A stretch of DNA of 64,000 nt from Saccharibacillus sp. O23 (GCF_002205895.1 NZ_NJDE01000013.1:1-64000); one strand, 5' to 3'; shown: positions 1 through 8,528, counted from the first letter of the stretch. Translations and numbers: made by a program. Notes: a model not told the origin generated them from the letters alone.

Positions 1-72
1 ATATTACGGTGTGTCCAATCTGTGTAACCAAAGTTGTCATTAACTGAAGTTTTTTTTTTTCTCTTCCGATCT
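1..72. other. Contig-end artefact: foreign sequence plus sequencing-adapter remnant
   Basis: Bases 1-49 are AT-rich and unlike the rest of the window, 50-60 are a run of T, and 61-72 read CTCTTCCGATCT, the 3' end of the standard Illumina adapter. Directly after it, at 75, an open kinase reading frame starts in mid-domain, and the junction creates an in-frame TAG at 72-74. I infer that the true genomic sequence starts at about 73 and that everything before is a library or assembly artefact. No gene or repeat is visible in it. Confidence 0.85.
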
Positions 73-74
73 AG

Positions 75-239
75 ATCGCGGACGACGGCCGCGGGTTCGA
101 TGGCGATCCGCTGGCGGTGTCCGGCCGCTACGGATTGAAGATCATGGAAGATCGGTCGCAGGAGATGGGCTGGAAGTTCGAATGGGATTCGAAGCCGGGC
201 CGCACTTCGGTCCGCATCGTCGGAGGAGGAAGAGCATGA
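75..239 (+). CDS. Sensor histidine kinase, C-terminal fragment (NarL-type two-component system)
   Basis: Only the last 54 codons are present; the 5' part is lost at the artefactual contig edge. What remains is the end of a HATPase domain: the G1 box reads DDGRGFD and the G2 box YGLKIMEDR, followed by the usual C-terminal strand of the NarX/LiaS/DesK type. The stop codon (237-239) overlaps the ATG of the response regulator (236-238), so the two are translationally coupled and form one two-component system. The kinase would sense an envelope or metal signal and phosphorylate the downstream regulator; the signal cannot be deduced because the sensor part is missing. Confidence 0.85.
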   Translation: MADDGRGFDGDPLAVSGRYGLKIMEDRSQEMGWKFEWDSKPGRTSVRIVGGGRA

Positions 240-901
240 ATCGCTGCCGGGTCTTGGTCGTGGACGACCACAAACATGCGCAGGAAGCGATCTGCGATAT
301 TCTGTCGCTCGATCCGTTGTTCGAAGTCGTCGGCGTCGTCTCGGACGGCGCCGAAGCGATCGCGTTCACGGAACAATGGATGCCCGACTTGATCTTGATG
401 GATATCCGCATGAGCGGGATGGGCGGATTGGAAGCGACGGGACGGATCAAGATCGCCTATCCTTACGTCAAGATCGTCATCATCACGGTATCGGACGATA
501 TCGCGTATCTGCTCGAAGCGTTGAAGCAGGGCGCGCAGGGTTATTTACTCAAGAACCTCGCGCCTTCAACTTGGATCGAATATCTCAAAGCGATCGTGAG
601 CGAAGAAGCGCCGCTGAGCCGCGAATTGGCTTTTCAGATTCTCAAAGAATTCTCCGCGCCGGCCGCCGAGCAGCCGGACAGCGATTCGCTGACGGCGCGC
701 GAGCGCGAGATTCTGCGTCAGGTCGCTTCGGGATTGACCAATCGCGAAGCCGGCGAGAATCTGGGCATCTCCGAGCACACGGTCAAAAATCATCTCAAAA
801 ACATTTTGCAAAAGCTTCAACTGCAAAACCGCGTCCAATTGACCCGCTACGCGATGGAGAAAGGCTGGGTCGGGCGCGACGGTTTCGGCGGCGAACGGTA
901 A
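236..901 (+). CDS. NarL/FixJ-family response regulator
   Basis: 221 residues. The N-terminal receiver domain has the acidic pair D10-D11, the phosphoacceptor D56 in LILMDIRMSG, and the switch lysine in LLKN; the C-terminal LuxR-type helix-turn-helix contains LTAREREIL and SEHTVKNHLKNIL. I start it at ATG 236 because GGAGGAGG lies at 223-230 and the start overlaps the kinase stop; an upstream in-frame ATG at 182 would add 18 residues inside the kinase gene. It lies 30 bp before a CopC-CopD gene in the same direction, so it probably controls the copper genes, replacing the YcnK repressor of the Bacillus subtilis ycnKJI operon (inference). Confidence 0.9.
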   Translation: MNRCRVLVVDDHKHAQEAICDILSLDPLFEVVGVVSDGAEAIAFTEQWMPDLILMDIRMSGMGGLEATGRIKIAYPYVKIVIITVSDDIAYLLEALKQGAQGYLLKNLAPSTWIEYLKAIVSEEAPLSRELAFQILKEFSAPAAEQPDSDSLTAREREILRQVASGLTNREAGENLGISEHTVKNHLKNILQKLQLQNRVQLTRYAMEKGWVGRDGFGGER

Positions 902-931
902 GCCGGTCCGAGATCAGAAAGGAAGGAACAC

Positions 932-2605
932 ATGAACGCATCCTACGGATGGAAAAAGGTCGGCGCGCTGGTGCTTGCGGTCTGGATGATCGTATCGGCG
1001 GCGCTGCCGGGACTCGCTTCGGCGCATGCGACGCTGCTGTCGTCGACGCCGGCCGATCAGACGTCGGTGGCGGAGATGCCGGAGCAGATTTTATTGACGT
1101 TTAACGAGACGATCCAAGGCGAATTCTTGTCGATCGTCGTCACCGATACCAAAGGCAAAAAGATGCCGCTCGAAGAAGCCCGATTGTCGCGGATCGACGA
1201 ACACGTCGTCGTGGCGGATCGGTCGGGCGAATTTCCCGACGGCATCTATACGATGAACTGGCGCGTCGTTTCGGCGGACGGCCATCCGATCCGAGGCACG
1301 ATCCGTTTCGGCGTCGGTTCGGAAGGCGTGCTGACCGACGCGGGAACGGCCGGCGGGGCGGCGGATTACACGCCGGGCGCGGATACGGTCGCGCAGCGGG
1401 CGATTCTGTACACGCTGCTCTCGCTGACGGCGGGAAGCCTCTTGTTCTTGGGCTTTCTGCTTCCGGCCGAACTTCGAGGCAGCCGCGACATCGTTCGGCC
1501 GGCCCGAATCTGGTTCTGGGGTTCGCTGGCGGGACTGCTGGTCGTCGTGCTGATCGGACTGCCGCTTCAAGCCAAACTGTTCGCGGACGTGCCGTGGAGC
1601 GAAGCGTTCGGCAAAGAGATCTTGAGCCAGACGCTCGAAGGAACTTCTTCGGGCCGGATGTTCCTGCTTCAGCTGCTGCTGCTCGCGATGATCGCGGGCG
1701 CGGTAATCGTCAATAACCTGATGGGCTGGGGCAAAAGAGGCGGCCATTGGACGATCGCGATCATCGGATTCGTGCTGCTGCTCGTCACCAAAGCGCTGAC
1801 GGGACATGCGGCGGGTTCGGAACATGTCTTCGCTCAGGTGTTGGCCGATACGCTGCATCTGCTCGGCGCTTCGGTCTGGGTCGGCGGCCTGCTGATCCTG
1901 CTGCTGCTTCTGCCGCATGCCAAAAAAGGCGAAGCCGCGTTCTGGACCGCTTCGTTCCGCCGCTTCACGCCGTGGGCGTTCGGTTCGGTGATCGCGTTGG
2001 TTCTGAGCGGCGTAGTCATGAGCCTGGCGCACGTGCCGGGCTGGAGCGCGCTTTTCGGCAGCCGATACGGCGTGCTGATCGTGATCAAAGCCGCGCTGCT
2101 GCTGGTCATGGGCGCGCTCGGATTCTTGCATTTCCGGCGCGCGAACCGGCGGGACGGCGAGCGGAATACGCTGTCGCTGGCCGCCGAACTTGCGGTCGGG
2201 GTCATCGTGCTCGTATTGGCCGGACTGCTCACGAACGTGCCGACTCCGCAGCCGGCCGCGGCCGCGCCGCAGACCTTCTCGGACAAGCAGCAGGCGCAGG
2301 ATGCGGACGACGCGGTGATCGCGCTTAAGGTCGAACCTTTGCAGGTCGGAACCAGCACGTTCACGGTTCGTTTTACGGACAAATACGGCGCGCTGCGAAC
2401 CGATTGGCAGCAGGTCACGCTGAAGATCGCGCCGCAGGCTTCGCCGGACGATTACACCGAGGTGCGCGCCGAAGCGCAGCAAGGCGGAAACTATACGGCT
2501 TCGGGTCTGTATTTCGGCAGCGCGGGATTATGGAAAGTCGAAGTGCACGGGCTGTCCGAGAAATTCGAGCAGGCCGATTATACGTTCACGATGGAAGTGC
2601 GTTAA
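932..2605 (+). CDS. ycnJ: CopC-CopD fusion, copper import/resistance membrane protein (YcnJ-like)
   Basis: 557 residues. A signal peptide ends at A31, and the mature protein would begin with H32 in AHATLLSSTP, the classical N-terminal copper-binding histidine of CopC. The CopC beta-sandwich runs to about residue 130, followed by a CopD membrane domain with about eight hydrophobic segments (residues 155-450) including conserved histidines in GHAAGSEH and LADTLHLLGASVWVGG. The last 90 residues form an extracellular beta-domain resembling YtkA/FixH. This three-part order matches Bacillus YcnJ, a copper-uptake protein. AAGGAAGG precedes the start. It forms an operon with the two-component system and with ycnI. 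Confidence 0.88.
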   Translation: MNASYGWKKVGALVLAVWMIVSAALPGLASAHATLLSSTPADQTSVAEMPEQILLTFNETIQGEFLSIVVTDTKGKKMPLEEARLSRIDEHVVVADRSGEFPDGIYTMNWRVVSADGHPIRGTIRFGVGSEGVLTDAGTAGGAADYTPGADTVAQRAILYTLLSLTAGSLLFLGFLLPAELRGSRDIVRPARIWFWGSLAGLLVVVLIGLPLQAKLFADVPWSEAFGKEILSQTLEGTSSGRMFLLQLLLLAMIAGAVIVNNLMGWGKRGGHWTIAIIGFVLLLVTKALTGHAAGSEHVFAQVLADTLHLLGASVWVGGLLILLLLLPHAKKGEAAFWTASFRRFTPWAFGSVIALVLSGVVMSLAHVPGWSALFGSRYGVLIVIKAALLLVMGALGFLHFRRANRRDGERNTLSLAAELAVGVIVLVLAGLLTNVPTPQPAAAAPQTFSDKQQAQDADDAVIALKVEPLQVGTSTFTVRFTDKYGALRTDWQQVTLKIAPQASPDDYTEVRAEAQQGGNYTASGLYFGSAGLWKVEVHGLSEKFEQADYTFTMEVR

Positions 2606-2641
2606 CGAATCTACTATTTGACGAAGGCGGGATCAAAGATC

Positions 2642-3520
2642 ATGGATAATCGTACAGAAACGAAGCAGCAAAACGAAAGACGTTCCGACACTCGATCCGG
2701 GCGGAAAATGAACCGAACTTGGAAAAAACTGCTGACGCTTGCGGCTCCGGCTTCGGCGGCGCTCTTGATGTTCGCCGCGGTCGCCAGCGCCCATGTCTCG
2801 GTGCTGCCGAAAGAATCGACGACCGGCGCTTGGGAGACGTATACGATGAAAGTTCCGGTCGAAAAAGACGTCAACACGAACAAAGTCGTGCTCAAGATGC
2901 CGAAAGGCGTCGAGTTCCAACAGTACGAACCGATTCCGGGCTGGAAAACGACGGTCGACGAAGCGGCCGGCACGGTGACTTGGGAAGCGCAGGGCGACGG
3001 CATCGCCGCCGGGCAGTTCCAACGCTTTACGTTCGTCGCCAAGAACCCGGAACAGCCCGGCGAAGCCGCTTGGGACGCGTTCCAATATTATGCGGACGGC
3101 AGCATCGTAGAATGGACCGGAGACGAGAATGCGGATACGCCGCACTCGATCACGACGATCGGCGCGGAAGCCAGCGGCACGGCCGCGAATTCGCACGGTC
3201 AAACGTCCGCTTCGACTTCGAACGCGTCTTCCGATCCGGCTGCCGCGCAGACGGAAGAAGATCAAGCCGCCGAAACGGAATCCGGCGTCAGCGATCCGGC
3301 TTCGGCAGCGACCGAAGAGAACGAACAAGCCGATCCCGCCGCGTCTGCGGACGCGACCCAAGACACGACGGTCAGCGAACCCGCTACGGCGGCCGCGGAT
3401 GCCCCGTCGGATAGCGAGCCTGCTTCCGGCCAGTCGGTGCTGCTGTACGTGACGCTTGCGCTGTCGATCGTGGCGATCGGGTTGTCCGCCTTCGCTCTGG
3501 CATCGCGCAAACGGAAATAA
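2642..3520 (+). CDS. ycnI: YcnI/DUF1775 copper-binding membrane-anchored protein
   Basis: About 292 residues. A signal peptide (MNRTWKKLL to ASA) is followed by HVSVLPKES, where the mature N-terminal histidine is the copper ligand of the DUF1775 domain (residues ~51-175). A Ser/Ala/Thr/Glu-rich linker (~180-265) and one C-terminal membrane helix ending in SRKRK follow, so the domain is displayed outside the cell. I chose ATG 2642 because AAGGCGGG sits at 2624-2631; the ATG at 2708 directly before the signal peptide is a real alternative and would remove 22 charged residues. It follows the CopC-CopD gene by 36 bp, as ycnI follows ycnJ, and probably acts as its copper chaperone. Confidence 0.87.
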   Translation: MDNRTETKQQNERRSDTRSGRKMNRTWKKLLTLAAPASAALLMFAAVASAHVSVLPKESTTGAWETYTMKVPVEKDVNTNKVVLKMPKGVEFQQYEPIPGWKTTVDEAAGTVTWEAQGDGIAAGQFQRFTFVAKNPEQPGEAAWDAFQYYADGSIVEWTGDENADTPHSITTIGAEASGTAANSHGQTSASTSNASSDPAAAQTEEDQAAETESGVSDPASAATEENEQADPAASADATQDTTVSEPATAAADAPSDSEPASGQSVLLYVTLALSIVAIGLSAFALASRKRK

Positions 3521-3558
3521 CGACTTGAGACTTGTCCGGCCGAAAACGGCTCGGTCGA

Positions 3559-3589
3559 CCGCTTCGGGAATTTCCCCGGAGCGGTTTTT
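3559..3589 (+). terminator. Rho-independent terminator of the copper operon
   Basis: CCGCTTCGGG (3559-3568) pairs with CCCGGAGCGG (one G-T wobble), followed by TTTTT. It ends the kinase-regulator-ycnJ-ycnI unit. Confidence 0.8.
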
Positions 3590-3764
3590 ATTTACGCAGC
3601 CGTTACAATCTCCTCGAACGAAGCTGACGCTCGCGGCGTAATCTGACAGATAGAGTGAAACAGGAACGGAGTTCTCGGCGTCGCGCCTACGAACGGCGCG
3701 GCAATAGGTCAAGCAGCGGCAGCCGGCCCGACGCGGAGAATCCCGACGAGAGGAGTTTAACGCC

Positions 3765-4256
3765 ATGACGACGACTCAAGAACAACATCTTCGCCTGTTC
3801 GGCGTGAATAAAAAGGCGGATTTTCCGCAAGAAAGAGAAGAAGAAAAAGAAGGTTCGGCCGCTTGGCAAGCGGAAAACGGCGAGCTTGCGGGATCGAAAA
3901 GCGTCGCCGTGCCGATCCTGAGCCAAACCGACACCTGCGGAGAAACGCAGCGTCTGCTGCTCCGACATCCCGAAGCCGCCTGCGCCGTCGTCTGCGACGA
4001 TCGCGGACGTCCGGTCGGATTGGTCATGAGCGACGCTTTTTTTATCCAGATGAACGCGGAATTCGATCCCGAGCATCTCTACGAACTGCCGATCAGCCGT
4101 TTGATGGGACTGCATCCGCTGACGGTCGATGCCGGTATGCCGATCGCCCGCGTGCTTGAACTGGCGGCGGCGCGCTCGTCGCGCACCCGTAGGGACGCGG
4201 TAATCGTGACGAAGGACGGCGCATTGTCGGGCGCGTGGATACTGGAAACCGTTTAG
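3765..4256 (+). CDS. CBS-domain protein
   Basis: 163 residues. After an acidic, charged N-terminal stretch (residues ~20-45), residues ~48-160 look like a CBS pair: a first repeat with CAVVCDDRGRPVGLVMSD and a second with ISRLMGLHPLTVDAGMPIARVLELA and DAVIVTKDGALSG. The closest pattern I know is the CBS region attached to GGDEF/EAL proteins, but no such output domain is present here, so this would be a stand-alone nucleotide-sensing module. GAGAGGAG precedes ATG 3765. It is monocistronic, with terminators on both sides. The 244-bp gap before it holds the copper-operon terminator and no promoter I could identify. Confidence 0.7.
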   Translation: MTTTQEQHLRLFGVNKKADFPQEREEEKEGSAAWQAENGELAGSKSVAVPILSQTDTCGETQRLLLRHPEAACAVVCDDRGRPVGLVMSDAFFIQMNAEFDPEHLYELPISRLMGLHPLTVDAGMPIARVLELAAARSSRTRRDAVIVTKDGALSGAWILETV

Positions 4257-4296
4257 GTCCGAAGCACGACGTATCGGCTGCTCCAAAACTTACGGA

Positions 4297-4348
4297 AATC
4301 GGCTTCGCGATTCGCAGATCTGCTGCGGATGGCGAAGCCGATTTTTTT
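4297..4348 (+). terminator. Rho-independent terminator after the CBS gene
   Basis: Perfect 12-bp stem, AATCGGCTTCGC (4297-4308) with GCGAAGCCGATT (4332-4343), extended by an inner CGCAG/CTGCG stem and followed by a T-run to 4348. Confidence 0.88.
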
Positions 4349-4377
4349 GCGATGCGGCCGCAAAGAAAACAGAGTCA

Positions 4378-4412
4378 TAGACATTACGACACATAACATG
4401 ATATATTGTTAT
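4378..4412 (+). promoter_or_regulatory. Promoter of the GntR-type regulator with an overlapping palindrome
   Basis: TAGACA (4378-4383), an 18-bp spacer and TATATT (4402-4407) form a sigma-A-like promoter. A near-perfect palindrome, ATAACA..ATAT..TGTTAT (4393-4412), covers the -10 element. Regulators of this type often repress themselves, so this is a candidate autoregulatory operator; a related ACATG/ATATATT motif recurs at 5822-5834 in the mannan-operon promoter. Confidence 0.5.
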
Positions 4413-4443
4413 ATATTTTAGTTCAGGACGGGAGGGCTTATTT

Positions 4444-5637
4444 TTGAAAGATACCGCTTCTTCGATACCGATGTACGAAAGAATCTTTAACGAGACCCGG
4501 GAACTGATCGATACCGGCGTATACCGCAGCGGCGACAAGATTCCTTCGGAAAAAGAATTGGCCGACGAATACGGAGTCAGCCGCATCACCAGCAAAAAAG
4601 CGCTCGATCTGCTGGCGGCCGAAGGCGTGATCGTGCGCATGCCGGGCAGAGGATCGTTCGTGGCTTCCGCCGAAAATCGCGAAGCTCGCGAACAGCGGGA
4701 GCACCGGACGATGCTTCCGGCCGCGCCGCGCGCCGAATCGGCGGAGTCCGGCTCGGCCCAGAGCAAGAAAGAGAAGATGATCGGGCTGGTCCTGACCGAT
4801 TTCTCCGCCAGTTACGGCACCCGGCTGCTCTACAGCATGGAAGAGTTCACGCGAAAAAACGATTGTTTTCTCGTGCTGCGCCGCACGTTCGGCGATCAAA
4901 GCGGCGAAGAAGCGGCCATTCAGAAAATGCGCAGCCTCGGCGTCGACGGATTGATCGTGTTCCCCGCGCAGGGCGAATATTTCAATGCCGAGATTCTGAA
5001 ACTCGTGATCGCCGAGTTTCCGCTCGTGCTGATCGACCGCAAACTCAAAGGAGTAGCGGCGTCTTCGATCAGCACGGACAATACGGAAGCGGCGGTATTG
5101 GCCGTCAACCACCTGTTCGATCTGGGCCATCGGCAGATCGCGCTGATTTCTCCGCCGCCCCGCGATACGACGGCGATCGAGGAACGGATCGAAGGCTTCG
5201 TGCGCGCCCACGCCGACCGAGGCATCGCGGCGGATCGCGGCCTGTGGATGAACGATATCACGGCTACGCTGCCGGATGCGTTCTACGGCGACAATATCGA
5301 AGCGGAGATCGCGCGCATCGCGGAGCATCTGAAGCGGCATCCGGAGATCACGGCCTTTTTCGCGATCGAATATTATATCGCGCTGCTCGCCAAAGCCGCC
5401 GCCGAACGGATCGGCCGCCGCGTGCCGGAAGATCTGTCGATCATCTGCTTCGACAGCCCGATGCTGAACGTCGGCGAAGGCTATCTGTTTACGCATATTC
5501 GGCAGCGCGAAGAAGAGATGGGCCGATTGGCGATCGAGACGGTGCTCGGGATCATGGCGGGCGAGCAGCCGGCGGCGGAAGTGCGTTTGCCGGCCGAGTT
5601 GGTACCCGGCGCTTCGACGGCTCGCGTCCGCGAATAG
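4444..5637 (+). CDS. GntR-type DNA-binding / LacI-type sugar-sensing regulator (AraR-like architecture)
   Basis: 397 residues. Residues ~8-75 are a GntR winged helix (SGDKIPSEKELADEYGVSRITSKKALDLLAAEGVIVRMPGRGSFV); residues ~115-390 are a LacI/periplasmic-binding-protein fold (GLVLTDFSASYG, GVDGLIVFP, VLIDRKL, DLGHRQIALIS, ITAFFAIEYYIALLAKAAAERIG, DLSIICFD). The combination is that of AraR, a sugar-inducible repressor. The start is TTG 4444 with GGAGGG at 4431-4436. It precedes the mannan operon in the same direction but is separated from it by a terminator, so it most likely represses that operon until a mannose oligosaccharide binds (inference from position). Confidence 0.88.
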   Translation: MKDTASSIPMYERIFNETRELIDTGVYRSGDKIPSEKELADEYGVSRITSKKALDLLAAEGVIVRMPGRGSFVASAENREAREQREHRTMLPAAPRAESAESGSAQSKKEKMIGLVLTDFSASYGTRLLYSMEEFTRKNDCFLVLRRTFGDQSGEEAAIQKMRSLGVDGLIVFPAQGEYFNAEILKLVIAEFPLVLIDRKLKGVAASSISTDNTEAAVLAVNHLFDLGHRQIALISPPPRDTTAIEERIEGFVRAHADRGIAADRGLWMNDITATLPDAFYGDNIEAEIARIAEHLKRHPEITAFFAIEYYIALLAKAAAERIGRRVPEDLSIICFDSPMLNVGEGYLFTHIRQREEEMGRLAIETVLGIMAGEQPAAEVRLPAELVPGASTARVRE

Positions 5638-5720
5638 GTTTGCGGCCCGCATCCGCGCGAACGCTGTCGGCCGAAGGCGCTCGCGCTGCGCGTTTTGCCG
5701 CGGATAACCCCGGAAAAAGC

Positions 5721-5784
5721 AAAAGGCTTCGGAAAAAGATTCGTCTGCTTTCACGGCGGAACGTTCTTTTTTCGAAGCCTTTTT
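5721..5784 (+). terminator. Terminator between the regulator and the mannan operon
   Basis: AAAAGGCTTCGGAAAAAG (5721-5738) pairs with CTTTTTTCGAAGCCTTTT (5766-5783) and is followed by T. It separates regulator transcription from the operon promoter at 5819. Confidence 0.82.
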
Positions 5785-5818
5785 ACATACCGATATACTA
5801 AAAATAATAAATAACATA

Positions 5819-5867
5819 TTGACATGTATATATTATGCCAATATACTCATTCGTGAGAACGGTTACA
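5819..5867 (+). promoter_or_regulatory. Mannan-operon promoter with a CcpA-type cre site
   Basis: TTGACA (5819-5824), exactly 17 bp, TATACT (5842-5847): a near-consensus promoter. At 5854-5867, where transcription should start, TGAGAACGGTTACA fits every fixed position of the cre consensus TGWNANCGNTNWCA. By established CcpA behaviour a site here blocks initiation during growth on preferred sugars. The AT-rich stretch before and within the promoter (5811-5836) shares ATAACAT and ACATG/ATATATT motifs with the regulator's own promoter and is the likely GntR-type operator. Confidence 0.82.
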
Positions 5868-5909
5868 TAAGAGGCCGGGCAAGCGGGGGTCTCGGAAAAG
5901 AGGTGTCAG

Positions 5910-7193
5910 ATGCAGACGATGCAAGGCATGCCCCTAGCACTGAAACAGTTGGCGGCGGAAGTTAGGGAGAAACAAAGCGAAGCGGTGGCCGAACGTTTCG
6001 AACGCTGTTTGGCGAATACGTGGAATACGACGCTGAAGCGGCAAAGCGACGGAACGACCTTCGTGATCACCGGCGATATCCCGGCCATGTGGCTGAGAGA
6101 TTCGGCGGCGCAGGTTCGGCCTTTTCTGATCGTCAGCGAAGACGACGAAGTCGGCGATCTGATCGAAGGGGTGGTACGCAGGCAGTTCCGGTACATCGAA
6201 CAGGACGTTTATGCGAACGCTTTCAACGAAGAAGCGAACGGACGCGGGCATCAAGGCGACGCGACGGAGAGCGGTCCGTGGATCTGGGAACGCAAATACG
6301 AGATCGATTCGCTGTGTTATCCGATCCAACTGGCTTATCTGCTCTGGAAAAACGCCGGACGCACCTCGCAGTTCGACGATTCGTTCCGGCGGGGCGTGCA
6401 GGCGATTATCCGAACGTGGATAACCGAACAGCGCCACGAAGAACGATCGCCTTACCGCTTCGAACGAAGCGACGGCGCGCCGACCGACACGCTGAAACGC
6501 GGCGGGCTCGGCAGTCCGACGGCGTTTACCGGCATGACCTGGTCGGGGTTCCGGCCGAGCGACGATGCCTGCCGCTACGGATATTTGGTTCCTTCGAATG
6601 CTTTTGCCGTCGTCGTCCTGGGGTATGCCGCGGAGATCGCCCGGGAAGTGCTGAACGATTCGGCGCTGGCGGAGGAAGCGGAAGCTCTGGCTTCGGAGAT
6701 CGAAGCCGGGATCGCGCGCCACGGCGTGATCGAACATCCCGAATCAGGGCGATTGTACGCCTACGAAGTCGACGGACTCGGTTCGATCAATCTGATGGAC
6801 GACGCCAACGTGCCGAGCCTGCTGTCGCTGCCTTACTTGGGTTTCTGCGACAAGGACGATCCGCTGTACCGGACGACCCGGAATTTCGTGCTGAGTTCGC
6901 GCAATCCTTATTTTTACGAAGGGCAAGCCGCTTCGGGAATCGGCAGTCCGCATACTCCGCCGCATTATATCTGGCATATCGCGCTGGCGATGCAGGGCAT
7001 GACCGCAGAACGCGAAGAGGAGCGCCGGGAGATGCTGGAACTGATCATGAGGACGGACGGCGGAACAGGTTTGACCCACGAAGGCTTCCATGCGGACCGT
7101 CCCGAAGAGTTCACCCGTCCGTGGTTCTCTTGGTCCAACATGATGTTCTGCGAGCTGGTCTTGATGGACAGCGGCAGGGTCGTTAAGCGGTAG
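5910..7193 (+). CDS. GH125 exo-alpha-1,6-mannosidase
   Basis: 427 residues, the usual length of glycoside hydrolase family 125 (formerly DUF1237). The family hallmark GDIPAMWLRDSAAQVRPF is at residues ~51-68; further family blocks are ERKYEIDSLCYP, SPTAFTGMTWSGFRPSDDAC, NAFAVVVLGY and the C-terminal THEGFHADRPEEFTRPWFSWSN segment. GH125 enzymes are metal-independent inverting exo-mannosidases that release mannose from alpha-1,6-linked chains. No signal peptide is seen, so it acts in the cytoplasm on imported oligosaccharides. It is the first gene of the operon, about 55 bp downstream of the predicted start of transcription. Confidence 0.92.
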   Translation: MQTMQGMPLALKQLAAEVREKQSEAVAERFERCLANTWNTTLKRQSDGTTFVITGDIPAMWLRDSAAQVRPFLIVSEDDEVGDLIEGVVRRQFRYIEQDVYANAFNEEANGRGHQGDATESGPWIWERKYEIDSLCYPIQLAYLLWKNAGRTSQFDDSFRRGVQAIIRTWITEQRHEERSPYRFERSDGAPTDTLKRGGLGSPTAFTGMTWSGFRPSDDACRYGYLVPSNAFAVVVLGYAAEIAREVLNDSALAEEAEALASEIEAGIARHGVIEHPESGRLYAYEVDGLGSINLMDDANVPSLLSLPYLGFCDKDDPLYRTTRNFVLSSRNPYFYEGQAASGIGSPHTPPHYIWHIALAMQGMTAEREEERREMLELIMRTDGGTGLTHEGFHADRPEEFTRPWFSWSNMMFCELVLMDSGRVVKR

Positions 7194-7247
7194 GTTCGAA
7201 CTTTTTACGATCCGAACTTTTTTACAAACGAAGAGGAGGCGGGAAGG

Positions 7248-8528
7248 ATGAGAAAAGCGTTCGCGAAAATCGCGGCGGTGGCGTTGTCGATCGGATTGTT
7301 GGCAGGGTGCGGAGCAGGCGGAGGCGAGGCGTCGAACGGCCAAGGTTCCGGAGGCAAAACGACGTTGACGTTATGGGGAGACTGGGGCGGCGACGGCCAG
7401 AAGCAGATTCAGACGATGGTCGACGCGTTCAACAAATCGCAGGACAAGATTCAGGTCAAATACGCGCTCCAGCAGGACGTGATCACCAAGTTCCTGACGG
7501 CGGCGACCAACGGCGGAACGCCGGACATCGTGTTCTGGGACCGCTGGCGGACGTCGCTGTACGCGCCCAAGAACGTCCTGCATCCGATCGACGAATATCT
7601 GGAGCGCGACGGGATCAAGCGGGAAGACTTTTACGCCGAGGCGCTGAAAGAACTGACGTATCAGGACAAGCTGTACGGCATGCCGCTGACGGTCGATACG
7701 CGCGCGCTGTTCTATAACAAAAAGATGCTCAACGACGCCGGCTTGCAGCCGCCTCAGACGTGGGACGATCTGGAGAACGTGGCACAGAAGCTGACCAAAT
7801 GGGACGGCAACAAGCTGAACGTCGCGGGCATGTCGCTCGGCGATCCCGGATTGTTCAGCATGTATATCCAGCAGGCGGGCGGTTCCATGCTGACCGAAGA
7901 CAACAAAGTGAACGTCAACACGGATGCCGGCAAACAGGTGCTGGACTTCTGGGGACGCCTGATGAACGAAGACAAAGTGTACAAAGTCGGTTTCGAAGAA
8001 GGCTTGGGCGAAGGGGCGGACGCGTTCGTCACCGGCAAGGTCGCGATGCTCTACACCGGTCCGTGGATGCTCAGTACCTACGACAAATACGGCAAAGATC
8101 TGGATTACGGCATCGTGCCGCCGGTCAAAGGACCGAACGGCGATACCGGCGGCAATATGGGCGGTTTCGGTCTGGTCATTCCGCAGGGTTCGAAAAATCC
8201 GGACGCCGCATGGGAATTCGTGAAATGGTGGACGGCGAACAAAGATAACGCGCTGCTGTGGGCCAAAACGAGCCAGAACATTCCCGGTTTCCGTCCGGCC
8301 GTCGAAGATCCGTATTTCTCGGAAGACGAGCGCTGGAAGCCGTTCCTCGAAGCGCTGGAATACGCGAAAGTGCGTCCGACCCATCCGGGTTATTCCGTCA
8401 TGGAAGAGAACGCGCTGATTCCGAATCTGGAGCTGTTCCTGCAGAACAAGCAAAGCGCGGAAGACACGCTCAAAAAAGCGCAGACCGACGGCGAACGGCT
8501 GCTTCAAGAAAACGCGGTCGTGCAATAA
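7248..8528 (+). CDS. Sugar ABC transporter substrate-binding lipoprotein
   Basis: 426 residues. The signal peptide MRKAFAKIAAVALSIGLLAGC ends in a lipobox with C21, so the protein is lipid-anchored outside the membrane. The remainder is a family-1 (MalE/UgpB-type) binding protein: TLTLWGDWGGDGQKQIQ, GTPDIVFWDRWRTSLYAPKNVL, LYGMPLTVDTRALFYNKK, and a late AWEFVKWWT block. AGGAGG at 7234-7239 precedes ATG 7248. Between GH125 and the two permeases, it most likely captures alpha-1,6-mannooligosaccharides (inference from neighbours). Confidence 0.9.
   Translation: MRKAFAKIAAVALSIGLLAGCGAGGGEASNGQGSGGKTTLTLWGDWGGDGQKQIQTMVDAFNKSQDKIQVKYALQQDVITKFLTAATNGGTPDIVFWDRWRTSLYAPKNVLHPIDEYLERDGIKREDFYAEALKELTYQDKLYGMPLTVDTRALFYNKKMLNDAGLQPPQTWDDLENVAQKLTKWDGNKLNVAGMSLGDPGLFSMYIQQAGGSMLTEDNKVNVNTDAGKQVLDFWGRLMNEDKVYKVGFEEGLGEGADAFVTGKVAMLYTGPWMLSTYDKYGKDLDYGIVPPVKGPNGDTGGNMGGFGLVIPQGSKNPDAAWEFVKWWTANKDNALLWAKTSQNIPGFRPAVEDPYFSEDERWKPFLEALEYAKVRPTHPGYSVMEENALIPNLELFLQNKQSAEDTLKKAQTDGERLLQENAVVQ

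Noticed and set aside
1091-2482. Long minus-strand reading frame opposite the CopC-CopD gene
   Set aside because: Arg/Gln-rich shadow typical of antisense frames in GC-rich genes; no ribosome site or domain. The same applies to other long antisense frames, for example opposite lacZ and the helicase gene.
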